Assembly (NCBI GenBank): GCA_944393295.1
Contig: CALXZR010000081.1
Location: forward strand, 1 to 9,334
DNA from: an uncultured Clostridia bacterium
GTDB lineage: Bacteria; Bacillota_A; Clostridia; TANB77; CAG-508
Direction: 5' to 3'
Length of the DNA: 9,334 bases
Part shown: positions 1 through 6,366 of the stretch, in pieces
Layout of the letters: every line of letters starts with the position of its first letter
Position numbering within the stretch: the stretch's first letter is position 1
Made by a program: the position numbers and the translations under genes
The notes under the pieces: generated by a model
Databases searched by the model: none
Seen by the model: only the letters and a program-made list of their open reading frames with translations
What the model was told of the DNA's origin: nothing

Positions 1-115
1 AATAGCTTCAAGCAAGCTTTTTGTGATATGTTCATTACCAACATAACCGAAAAATACGCTTAAAGATATAATCGTTAGTAGGAATCATAAATTCGTTAAT
101 ATCTTTTTGAGTTAT
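1..115 (-). pseudogene. N-terminal fragment of an Rpn-family PD-(D/E)XK nuclease ('transposase'), cut by the window edge and out of frame
   Basis: Read leftwards, the minus strand gives ITQKDINEFMIPTNDYIFKRIF. After skipping one base at the codon CGG (49-47) it continues GYVGNEHITKSLLEAI to the window edge. PTNDYIFKRIFGYVGNE is the hallmark N-terminus of the Rpn recombination-promoting nuclease / PD-(D/E)XK transposase family (established knowledge), which is common in repeated copies in gut Clostridia. Without the skip, translation stops four codons later (CGG TTA TGT TGG TAA). A strong Shine-Dalgarno sequence (130-123) sits about seven bases before an ATA codon (115-113) where ATG would be expected. 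The first in-frame ATG (88-86) has no Shine-Dalgarno sequence. The catalytic part lies outside the window. It may be a decaying copy or a gene read by frameshifting. The family call is fairly secure; its status is not. Confidence 0.7.
47..49 (-). other. Frame break 4: CGG in zero frame of the Rpn fragment
   Basis: On the minus strand CGT ATT TTT CGG TTA becomes ATT TTT GGT TAT GTT GGT once the C (base 49) is skipped, giving IFGYVG as in the Rpn family. A run of five T precedes the C, so a one-base homopolymer error would also explain this site. Confidence 0.6.
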
Positions 116-130
116 AAAATCACCTTCCTT
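113..130 (-). promoter_or_regulatory. Ribosome binding site of the Rpn fragment with AUA in the start position
   Basis: On the minus strand AAGGAAGG (130-123) is followed seven bases later by ATA ACT CAA AAA GAT. The spacing is ideal for a start codon, but the codon is ATA. The upstream GTG (123-121) runs into TAA after two codons. Either the start codon has mutated from ATG, or a non-canonical AUA start is used. Confidence 0.5.
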
Positions 131-159
131 TGTTAATAAATTTAAAAAAAATTGAAAAA

Positions 160-178
160 TTTAGACGAAATGTCTAAA
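160..178. repeat. Small perfect hairpin in the Rpn leader
   Basis: TTTAGAC (160-166) and GTCTAAA (172-178) form a 7-bp stem with a 5-base loop. It lies between the Rpn promoter and its ribosome binding site. It could be an operator or an attenuator, since on the minus strand T-rich sequence follows it. No function can be assigned. Confidence 0.4.
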
Positions 179-214
179 GAAATTAAATAAATTCAAACGA
201 ACAAAATTGAAATT

Positions 215-243
215 ATAATAACATGGCAAAATAGAGAAGTCAA
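215..243 (-). promoter_or_regulatory. Sigma-A promoter for the Rpn gene
   Basis: On the minus strand TTGACT (243-238) and TATTAT (220-215) are separated by exactly 17 bases. The promoter faces the Rpn fragment about 100 bases downstream. Confidence 0.65.
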
Positions 244-295
244 GAAAAAGAATTAAGATTAAAAAATAATCTTGAAACATTTATATTCAAAGACA

Positions 296-326
296 TAAAA
301 AAGCCTTAAGTATTTGACTTAAGGCT
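296..326 (-). terminator. Rho-independent terminator, minus orientation
   Basis: A perfect 10-bp stem (302-311 pairing with 317-326) carries a 5-base loop. On the minus strand it is followed by a run of six T (complement of the A run at 297-302). No minus-strand protein gene ends here. The only visible source of a transcript is the minus promoter at 344-372, just upstream. Confidence 0.65.
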
Positions 327-338
327 ACTTAATATTTA
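297..338 (-). ncRNA. Candidate tiny hairpin RNA from a promoter-terminator pair
   Basis: The promoter at 372-344 would start transcription near 337. The terminator hairpin at 326-302 with its U run ends it near 297, giving an RNA of about 40 nt made of a short 5' tail and one stem-loop. The same promoter-hairpin arrangement recurs at 6015-6085, and the promoter boxes are the best conserved parts of that duplicated stretch. No open reading frame fits. This is inferred from signals only, without expression data. It could also be a leaky distal promoter for the Rpn gene. Confidence 0.4.
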
Positions 339-374
339 ATAAAATTCTATCATTAGAAGATTTGCAAGTCAATA
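302..374. repeat. Duplicated intergenic block, left copy
   Basis: These 73 bases align without gaps to 6015-6087 at about 54 identical positions. Identity is concentrated in the first palindrome and in the -10 and -35 boxes of a minus-strand promoter. Further right the copies match again at 459-512 versus 6185-6234, so the whole region ahead of the two LRR genes appears to be duplicated. Confidence 0.65.
344..372 (-). promoter_or_regulatory. Extended -10 sigma-A promoter, minus strand
   Basis: On the minus strand TTGACT (372-367), a 17-base spacer and TAGAAT (349-344) are preceded by TGA, giving an extended -10. The identical boxes, spacer length and TGA extension occur at 6085-6057, while the spacer sequences differ. 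That pattern supports function. Confidence 0.65.
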
Positions 375-458
375 CAAAAATAAAATTTTAAATGAAAATC
401 TTTCAACATAAAACTTGAAAATATTGAGTTTTAGCTAGTTATCAGAAATTTAATACTT

Positions 459-480
459 CTTTAAGTCAAATACTTAAGGA
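459..480. repeat. CTTAAG palindrome, inverted partner of the one at 303-325
   Basis: This palindrome is close to the reverse complement of 303-325, including the off-centre loop (CAAAT here, ATTTG there). The pair therefore bounds a block of about 180 bases like terminal inverted repeats. The right-hand block is bounded in the same way (6017-6037 and 6184-6205). Possible roles are an operator for a dimeric regulator, transposon-like ends, or a structured RNA. Confidence 0.5.
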
Positions 481-482
481 AT

Positions 483-778
483 AATCCATAAAATAAAATA
501 CAAAGAGGAAGTCTAATGATAGTAAATATTTTAAGCAAAAGTTTAATAAATTATTGATAATAGCACTATTAACAATAGTGCTATTTGTGATGCTTAAAAT
601 ATATAAGAAACTTAAAATGGTTTTCTTTTAAGAAACAAAAGTGGCTATTGGAATCTTTCCAAATTTCTAAATAAAAAATTTAGAGAAGTTGCATTTGTTT
701 TTATGGATTGAAGAGAAAGGAAAAAGAGAAACTTTTTCTTTTCTCTAACTTAAATAAAAACTTAGGAGGAAATACAAA
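483..778 (+). promoter_or_regulatory. Long structured leader of the first LRR gene
   Basis: The non-coding leader shares an ordered set of elements with the leader at 6208-6366. AATCCATAAAA (483-493) can pair with TTTTATGGATT (699-709), and AAAATGGTTTTCT lies at 614-626. A 15-bp hairpin with one G-U pair (712-726 with 732-746, loop AGAAA) is followed by AGGAGG (764-769) nine bases before the ATG. The hairpin sequences differ between the two leaders while pairing is kept. The hairpin has no U run, so it is not a simple terminator. I see no convincing sigma-A promoter for the plus strand here and cannot name a riboswitch class. Confidence 0.45.
526..602. repeat. Nested inverted repeats, present only in the left leader
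   Basis: Perfect 12-bp inverted repeats (526-537 and 591-602) enclose a second hairpin with a perfect 12-bp stem (559-570 and 574-585, loop AAC). The right-hand leader lacks this whole segment: its AGAGAAGT runs almost directly into AAATGGTTTTCT. It may be a small MITE-like insertion or a small RNA. Confidence 0.45.
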
Positions 779-3528
779 ATGAACGAAAGAAAGCCATATT
801 ATGAAAAGAGACGGAATTACATTAATAGCTCTAGTAATTTCAATAATAGTAATGTTAATTCTAGCAGGAGTTTCTTTAAATGCTGTAATTCGGAGAAAAT
901 GGAATAATTACTCAGGCGCAAAATGCTACATATATGCAGAGTATAGCAATGCTAGAAGAAGCTATATCATATAAAAATATAAGTGAATATATAAGTTTGG
1001 ATAGAAATGCTAATTTAGAAGAATTCACATATGCTATTTATCCAGATACAGGATTTTTACTTTCAGTACCATATGAAGAAGGAAATACATATATTTTTGA
1101 TAAAAATTATATTAATCGATTAGGAGAAGGCTTAGATAAAAAAATAGTTGGTGGTGAAGGGGTAAATAATAATTTATATTCATTACGAGATGTTTATGGA
1201 ATAAATGCAGATGGAAAAGTCTGGTACATAAATGCAGATGGAAAAATATTAGGAGCAGAAGAAATTATAGATATGCCAATAGATACTAGTACGCAAATAA
1301 ATATGCCAAATGATGTGATTTTAGCTTCTGGTCTTAACGATAAAGCTACAATTGGAGATACAAGAGGTCTACAAAATTTAGTTTTGGATGGTAGTTTAGC
1401 AAATGCTGAAAATATTAAAAATTTAGATTTTATTTCTGTAATGCCTAATTTACAAACTTTAACATTAAAGAATTTAACAAGTTTAGAAAATTTAGAAGGA
1501 TTAAAGTATTTAAGAAATTTAAATACTATTACTTTTGAAAATACTATTTCTAAAGATTATATGGGATTCAAATATGCTAGTAATGTTACATATGTTGAAT
1601 TTAGAGATAATAGTGTAAATACAGATAATTTTATAAATATTGCAAATGGTTTAGCTACTTTAGAAAGTAAATATCAGTTATATATCCGTTATAATGAAAA
1701 CTTGACTGAAATTATGCCTATTACCTCTTTAGGAAAAGTAGAAACACTATATATTACAAATAATACTAATTTAAAAAGCATTATGGGGTTGCAATATATA
1801 AGTGGAGAAACTGTAACATCATTAACAAAAATGTCTTTAGAAGGTAATAAATTAACAGATACACAAAATACAGAAAATTTATATGATAATACTTATTCTG
1901 ACGGAAAAATAATTAATTTTATGGCTTTATATAAATTTGTAAACTTACAAGAGCTAATTTTAGGAACAACCAATAAACAAAATATTTACTATTTGTCTGG
2001 AATTGTAAATGGAGAAGAAAGAGGTATTAATAATTTAAGCTCTTTAAAAAGATTAGAATTGTCAGCCTGCAATTTATATAATATAGATGCTTTGCTAAGC
2101 TTTGAAAATAAAGTAGACTCAGATGAAAATCAATTAACCTATATAGACTTAAACAATAATACAAATATGAAATTAGAAGCTGTTGCAAAATTGAATAAAT
2201 TAATTACTAATTATACAGTACTGTTAGATGGAAAATATGGTTATCTAACTCAGCCATATGCACAAAGTGAAACTCCTACGAATTATACTAATGAAGAATT
2301 TATTGCAAGATACTCTACAGAAGAAGCTATAAATACAGTACAAAGCTTAAGTATTACAAGAGGAGAAGACACATTAACTAATACTGCTGAGGATAATAGA
2401 GTAGGAGAATGTATAAGTAAACTTAAAAATTTAAAAACACTTAATTTAGGAAATGGAGCAACGGATGGCTTTGAGGAATATTCATTTATAGATGATTTAC
2501 CTAATTTAGAAATTTTAAGCTTTTATGGTAATAGTAGTGTTACATCATCGGAGTTAGAAAAATTACAGGTTTGTAGTAATGTTAAAAATATAACTTGTAG
2601 TAGACAAAATAAATTTTCTAACTTAAATTGGATAGAAAAATTTCCAAATATAGAATTTATAGAATTAAATGCAATTGATTTAGACTTAACGCCTCTTAAT
2701 CAGTGCAGTAAATTAAGACTGCTTGTTTTTGGCTCATATTCAGAAAATTGGAATCCAGTAAATGGAAATGTAAGTCAAATTCAAACATTATTAAATAGTG
2801 AAGATAGGAGAGTAATATTAGATAGTAGATATTCTATAAATGTATTTAAACAATTGGAAAATTGTACGAGTTTAACAAAGGTTAATGCATATATATATGC
2901 TTCTACATCTGGAGAACATTTATATAAAGATGTAATTTTAGATTTAAATAAACTAATAGACTTAAAAGAAATATATATCAATGTACAAAATAATGGCTGT
3001 TTTGGCGGAATCTTATTAGAGAACTGTACTAATTTGGAAAAAATTGAAATTATACAAGGTGCAACTAATGTAAATACAAAAATGCAATTATCTAGGTTAA
3101 ATAATTGTAAAAATTTAAAAAGTATAATTTTAAAAAATTGTAGAATTGATGATGCTATGTTTAATACTTTATGCCAAGATTTAGCCGAAGCAAATAGTCT
3201 TGAAACCTTAAACTTAGCAGAAAATAAAATTAGCAATTTAGAGCCAATAGGATATTTAAGCAATAATAGTTCAGAAGCTTTAAATCTAGACTTCCAAAAA
3301 AATCAGATATTATATTTAGGTAGTGACTCAACAGGTATATCAATTGTTCCTAATATTAGTAGTTTAAATTTGTCAAATAATGTATCTTTGTCAAATATTT
3401 TACCAATTTTAAAACAAAAAGAATTGTCTGGAAGCAAATTAATGAATTTAAATATAAAAAATTGTTCAGTAAGTGATTCATCAAAAAATAGTTTAAAAGA
3501 ATTAAATTGGGATAATTTAGAAATGTAG
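779..3528 (+). CDS. Leucine-rich-repeat surface protein with a type IV pilin-like N-terminal anchor; reading frame needs two +1 shifts
   Basis: The start ATG at 779 follows AGGAGG (764-769) and matches the start of the downstream paralogue (MNERK). Three frames must be joined: 779-811, 813-890 and 892-3528, skipping the C of CGG at 812 and at 891. The result is 915 residues. Residues 1-60 match the paralogue at 51 of 60 positions. Residues 12-35 form a prepilin-like hydrophobic helix (G then ITLIALVIS), lacking the usual Glu at +5. A membrane-proximal domain (about 65-140, with LRDVYGI and KVWY) precedes many internalin/SDS22-like LRRs of about 22 residues (about 190-905). No sortase signal is visible. 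The protein probably stands on the membrane facing outward and binds a ligand; the ligand is unknown. An in-frame ATG at 801 would bypass the first break only. Starting at ATG 934 gives an intact 864-residue protein without the anchor, but no Shine-Dalgarno sequence supports it. It could be a pseudogene. Confidence 0.8.
812..814 (+). other. Frame break 1: CGG in zero frame, +1 shift restores the prepilin Gly
   Basis: The zero-frame reading is GAA AAG AGA CGG AAT. Skipping C812 gives AGA GGA ATT ACA, that is R-G-I-T, placing the nearly invariant Gly before the prepilin cleavage site. The paralogue reads AGA GGA ATA ACT with no extra base. Confidence 0.75.
891..893 (+). other. Frame break 2: CGG in zero frame, +1 shift restores VIGENG
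   Basis: The reading is GCT GTA ATT CGG AGA. Skipping C891 gives ATT GGA GAA AAT GGA (IGENG), matching VGDNG in the paralogue (GTG GGA GAT AAT GGA). Confidence 0.85.
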
Positions 3529-3565
3529 TCTATTGTTTGAGTACATTTTCTATAAAATTAAAAAC

Positions 3566-3605
3566 AAAAGCATTAAGTTTACATTTCTGTAGGCCTAATG
3601 CTTTT
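3566..3605. terminator. Bidirectional terminator between convergent genes
   Basis: AAAAGCATTA (3566-3575) pairs with TAATGCTTTT (3596-3605) as a perfect 10-bp stem. T-rich tails lie on both strands (T run to the right; on the minus strand TTGTTTTTAATTTT). It serves the LRR gene ending at 3528 and the lysozyme gene ending at 3632. Confidence 0.85.
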
Positions 3606-3631
3606 TTAATTGATATTAAATTTCTAAAAAT

Positions 3632-4684
3632 TTAATTAATAACTGGTATTCTCAAAATTTCCCCAACATAAATAAGATTAGGGTTTTGTATATTGTTTAT
3701 ACTTACAAGAGTATTTATAGAAACATTGTAAGTTAAACTTATTTGAGAAAGAGTATCTCCACTCTTTACAATATAAAGTATATGGCTAGTATCCCTTATT
3801 GTATTAGTATTGCCTGAAGGTAGATTTATTCTTTCACCAACATAGATAAGGTTAGGATTTTGAATATTATTAATTTGTGCTAAATAAGTATATGAAGTAT
3901 TATACTTTTCTGCTATACCACTTAAAGTATCTCCAGATTGTACTATAATATAATCTGTATTAACATTAGGAGAAATAGAATTTTCTATTTTAATAGCTGA
4001 ATTATCATCCAAAAATATATTATCAGTAAAATAATCTCTATCTACATTTCCAGAAATACCATTTACACTTCCAGTATTTGTATATTGAAAACCGGTCCAC
4101 TCATTCCAATTGCCATTTGATGGTTCTTCTACACCATATTCTGCTACCCAGATAGGATAATTATTTGCAAGTTCTAAGCTAAAAGTATTTCTACTATTAA
4201 AAGCATCGCTATAGATAATCATTTCTTTTTTAGTTAAATTTTGAACTGTTTGCAAGAATGTATTTGAGATTTCATTTATTTCAGATATGCTTAAATTTCC
4301 AAATTCTTCAAAGTCCATTGCGAGTTTACAGTCAACTGAGTAATTGTTAATTGCCGAAGCAAAAAATTTAGCTTCTAAAATAGCATCTTCTGTATTTTCT
4401 GCTGTTAAAAAATGATAAAATCCAATTTTTAAATCATTATCTTTTGCACCATTATAATATTCTTCTAAAAATGGATCTATGTAATCAGTACCTTGTGTTG
4501 CTTTTATATATACAACAGAAATGTTATCGGCTTTCACTTCTTCAAAATTTATAGTTCCTTGCCATTCGCTTATATCGATACCATAATATATTACAGGAGA
4601 TGTTGGACCAAAGGCAAATAACTGAATACTTTGAACAATAAGTAAAAGAAAAATTACTGACACAATTAAAATTTTATTTTTCAT
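3632..4684 (-). CDS. Secreted GH25 lysozyme (N-acetylmuramidase) with two C-terminal LysM repeats
   Basis: The 350-residue protein hydrolyses the MurNAc-GlcNAc bond of peptidoglycan, by family knowledge. Residues 1-24 form a signal peptide with a basic start and a long hydrophobic core, probably cleaved after LFA. The GH25 domain spans about 33-225: GIDISEWQG carries Asp37, the catalytic pair lies in MDFEE (Asp124, Glu126), and WVAEYG and [20 protein letters not shown] are typical strands of the family. Two LysM repeats, about 245-289 and 303-347, share QSGDTLS/KSGDTLS and the identical [14 protein letters not shown] segment, so they look recently duplicated. They would bind peptidoglycan. 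The start ATG has AGGAGG five bases upstream. The gene stands alone between a terminator and a divergent promoter region, with no holin or phage genes nearby, so a cell-wall remodelling autolysin is more likely than a phage endolysin. Confidence 0.92.
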   Translation of the reverse strand: MKNKILIVSVIFLLLIVQSIQLFAFGPTSPVIYYGIDISEWQGTINFEEVKADNISVVYIKATQGTDYIDPFLEEYYNGAKDNDLKIGFYHFLTAENTEDAILEAKFFASAINNYSVDCKLAMDFEEFGNLSISEINEISNTFLQTVQNLTKKEMIIYSDAFNSRNTFSLELANNYPIWVAEYGVEEPSNGNWNEWTGFQYTNTGSVNGISGNVDRDYFTDNIFLDDNSAIKIENSISPNVNTDYIIVQSGDTLSGIAEKYNTSYTYLAQINNIQNPNLIYVGERINLPSGNTNTIRDTSHILYIVKSGDTLSQISLTYNVSINTLVSINNIQNPNLIYVGEILRIPVIN

Positions 4685-4688
4685 AGTT

Positions 4689-4732
4689 ACCTCCTTAAAG
4701 TTATTATATGAGAGATAATTAAAATTTGTTAA
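4689..4732 (-). promoter_or_regulatory. Promoter and ribosome binding site of the lysozyme gene
   Basis: On the minus strand TTAACA (4732-4727), an 18-base spacer and TATAAT (4708-4703) precede AAGGAGGT (4696-4689) and the ATG at 4684. Transcription would start almost at the Shine-Dalgarno sequence, giving an unusually short leader, so the exact promoter is less certain than the binding site. Confidence 0.6.
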
Positions 4733-4762
4733 AAAACATCTATTTAAATTTTAGTAAATTTA

Positions 4763-4791
4763 TTGTAAATAAAAAATAAACTTGATATAAT
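4763..4791 (+). promoter_or_regulatory. Extended -10 sigma-A promoter of the TIR-MORN gene
   Basis: TTGTAA (4763-4768), a 17-base spacer and a perfect TATAAT (4786-4791) preceded by TGA (extended -10). It predicts a leader of about 88 bases ending in AAAAGGGGG and the ATG at 4886. Confidence 0.75.
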
Positions 4792-4851
4792 AAATTAAAA
4801 TTAGTATATGATATTAAGAGAAAATAATAGCCTTTTTAGATTATTTATATA

Positions 4852-4864
4852 AAAATGGTTTTCT
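4852..4864 (+). repeat. Leader motif AAAATGGTTTTCT shared with both LRR leaders
   Basis: The 13-base motif is identical to 614-626, and 12 of its bases recur at 6239-6250. Here it ends 11 bases before the G run of the ribosome binding site. In the LRR leaders it lies about 120-155 bases upstream of the start. It falls inside the predicted transcript, so an RNA-level role is possible. Confidence 0.45.
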
Positions 4865-4885
4865 AAAATTTAAAAGGGGGAAAAT

Positions 4886-6001
4886 ATGAATATAGATGTA
4901 TTTATAAGTTATAGTTCAAAAGAATATGATGTGGCAAAAAAAATTAAAGCTTACTTAGACTCAAATAACCTAAATTGCTGGATGGCCCCTGATTCTATAC
5001 CAACAGGTTCAAATTATACTAAAGAGATACCAATGGTAATTTATAAAACAGAAGTGTTTTTACTTCTATTGTCAGAAAACTCTCAAAATTCGCCTTGGGT
5101 AGATAGAGAATTAGAAGTTGCAATAAAATCAGATAAAAAAATAGTAGCTTATGCAGAAAAGAGAGTAAAGTTAATTAATAATTTCGCTTTTAATATTAAA
5201 GAAGACGAAATAATAAAAGCTTATAACGAAGAAAATCCTTTAGACTTATTAGTAAAAACAATAAATGAAGCTTTGCTAAATAAATCTGAGTCAAATACTA
5301 AAGAAAGTTCTAACAATAAACGTGATGGAAAAGGAAAAATGACTTTTCCAGACGGTAGAGTTTATGAAGGAGAATGGAAAAATAGAGAAATAAATGGATA
5401 TGGAATAATGAGATATCCAGATGGAGTAATATATGAAGGTGAATGGCTAGATGAGAAATTTGAAGGACATGGTAAAATAGTAACACCACAAGGACTTACA
5501 TTGGAAGGAGAATGGACAAATAACCATAAAGTAGGACCTTTTAAAGAGACTAACTCAAAAGGACAAACTTTTTACTTAGAATGTTCATATGACCATGAAG
5601 CAAATATAGGAACTGAATTATATCAAACAGATGTATATTATAAAGGTAGCATGAAAAATGGTCTAAGAAATGGAAAAGGTAAATTTTACGAAAAAGGTGG
5701 AAGATACTATGAAGGTGATTGGGTAAATGGTTTAAAACATGGTAAAGGTCGAGAAAATTACGAAAATGGAACTTATTACGAGGGCGATTGGAAATATGGA
5801 TTAAGAGACGGAATAGGTAAAGAAACATATGTAGATGGTAGTAGATACGAAGGAGAATGGAAAGAAGATAAAAAATGTGGACAAGGAACTTTGTATAATT
5901 ATATGGGACTTACTGTATACAAAGGTCTTTGGGAAAATGATAAAAAGCTAGGAAAAATAAAGAGCTTTTTTAGAAAATTAAAAAATACATTTTGGTCATA
6001 A
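4886..6001 (+). CDS. TIR-domain protein with about nine MORN repeats
   Basis: The protein has 371 residues. The TIR domain (about 1-130) opens with DVFISYSSKEYDVAKKIKAYL, has CWMAPDSIPTGSNY (the loop typical of bacterial TIRs) and SPWVDRELEVA, in which Glu75 sits where the catalytic Glu of TIR NADases lies. Many bacterial TIRs cleave NAD+ or make signalling nucleotides (family knowledge); activity here is inferred. A Ser/Asn/Lys-rich linker (about 133-147) leads to MORN repeats with near-perfect 23-residue spacing. YEGEW-like cores begin near 160, 183, 206, 229, 252, 275, 298, 321 and 345, the fourth being degenerate. The tail (about 353-371) is basic and aromatic (KIKSFFRKLKNTFWS), suggesting membrane contact. 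There is no signal peptide, so it is probably cytoplasmic. GGGGG five bases before the ATG supports the start. The gene has its own promoter and terminator. Antiphage defence or signalling are both possible. Confidence 0.9.
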   Translation: MNIDVFISYSSKEYDVAKKIKAYLDSNNLNCWMAPDSIPTGSNYTKEIPMVIYKTEVFLLLLSENSQNSPWVDRELEVAIKSDKKIVAYAEKRVKLINNFAFNIKEDEIIKAYNEENPLDLLVKTINEALLNKSESNTKESSNNKRDGKGKMTFPDGRVYEGEWKNREINGYGIMRYPDGVIYEGEWLDEKFEGHGKIVTPQGLTLEGEWTNNHKVGPFKETNSKGQTFYLECSYDHEANIGTELYQTDVYYKGSMKNGLRNGKGKFYEKGGRYYEGDWVNGLKHGKGRENYENGTYYEGDWKYGLRDGIGKETYVDGSRYEGEWKEDKKCGQGTLYNYMGLTVYKGLWENDKKLGKIKSFFRKLKNTFWS

Positions 6002-6013
6002 AATAATAAATAA

Positions 6014-6044
6014 GAGCCTTAAGTAATTTACTTAAAGCTCTTTT
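6014..6044 (+). terminator. Terminator of the TIR-MORN gene, also the first palindrome of the right block
   Basis: GAGC and TTAAGT (6014-6024) pair with ACTTAA and GCTC (6030-6040) around an AATTT loop, with one mismatch, followed by TTTT and T-rich sequence. It starts 13 bases after the stop codon. It is homologous to the minus-oriented terminator at 302-326. Confidence 0.7.
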
Positions 6045-6087
6045 AATATTACTCAAATTCTATCATTATAGCTAATTAAAGTCAATA
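6015..6087. repeat. Duplicated intergenic block, right copy
   Basis: Ungapped counterpart of 302-374 (about 54 of 73 bases identical). The second half of the block (to 6205) is not similar to the left copy until the second palindrome, and instead carries an extra terminator hairpin. Confidence 0.65.
6057..6085 (-). promoter_or_regulatory. Extended -10 sigma-A promoter, minus strand, facing the 3' end of the TIR-MORN gene
   Basis: On the minus strand TTGACT (6085-6080), 17 bases and TAGAAT (6062-6057) with TGA just before. Boxes are identical to those at 372-344. The transcript would pass the palindrome at 6015-6037, where the following tail (TTATTTATTATTTTAT) is a weaker U run than in the left copy, so it may read into the TIR-MORN gene as antisense RNA. 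Confidence 0.6.
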
Positions 6088-6130
6088 TTAAAAATTTAAT
6101 AATTTATAAAAAATATATAAATAAAATATT

Positions 6131-6181
6131 TAAAAGAGCCAAAGAGTATACAAATCAATATACTTTTAGCTCTTTTATTTT
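6131..6181 (+). terminator. Second strong terminator hairpin
   Basis: TAAAAGAGC (6131-6139) pairs with GCTCTTTTA (6169-6177). After a small bulge AGTATA (6145-6150) pairs with TATACT (6159-6164) around loop CAAATCAA. It is followed by TTTTTAT, and A/T tracts on both sides could make it bidirectional. It backs up the first terminator and insulates the second LRR gene from upstream transcription. Confidence 0.7.
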
Positions 6182-6183
6182 TA

Positions 6184-6205
6184 TCCTTAAGTAAATTACT
6201 TAAAG
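6184..6205. repeat. CTTAAG palindrome, inverted partner of the one at 6017-6037
   Basis: Its reverse complement shares the 17 bases from TTAAGT to ACTTAA with 6017-6037, including the loop (AAATT here, AATTT there). It occupies the same place as 459-480 in the left block, just before AATCCATAAAA. Confidence 0.5.
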
Positions 6206-6207
6206 AA

Positions 6208-6366
6208 AATCCATAAAAATAAAATAAGAGAAGTTTTGAAATGGTTTTCTTTCAAAGAAAAGCAAAAGTCATTAGACATGTTTGTTTTTTATGGATTAAA
6301 GGAGAAGAGATTAAGTTCTTTTCTCCAAACTAAATATAAAAAATAAACTTAGGAGGAAAGCAAAAA
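6208..6366 (+). promoter_or_regulatory. Structured leader of the second LRR gene
   Basis: AATCCATAAAAA (6208-6219) can pair with TTTTTATGGATT (6286-6297), enclosing AAATGGTTTTCT (6239-6250) and the palindrome TTTTCTTTC-AAAGAAAA (6245-6261). A 10-bp hairpin with one G-U pair (6301-6310 with 6317-6326) follows. AGGAGG (6351-6356) lies ten bases before the ATG. The order of elements is the same as in 483-778, and the leader is shorter because the nested repeat is absent. I see no clear plus-strand promoter. Confidence 0.5.

Noticed and set aside
2781..3263. Minus-strand open frame inside the first LRR gene, and similar ones at 5550-5828, 6822-7019, 7447-7728 and 7888-8181
   Set aside because: They lie opposite clear coding sequence, lack ribosome binding sites and show low-complexity F/L/S/I-rich translations typical of antisense to AT-rich genes.
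934..3528. ATG 934 as the true start of the first LRR gene
   Set aside because: It has no Shine-Dalgarno sequence, and the upstream sequence is homologous to the paralogue's start, anchor and leader.
3632..4684. Lysozyme as part of a prophage lysis cassette
   Set aside because: It has a signal peptide and its own promoter, and no holin or phage structural gene is present in the window.
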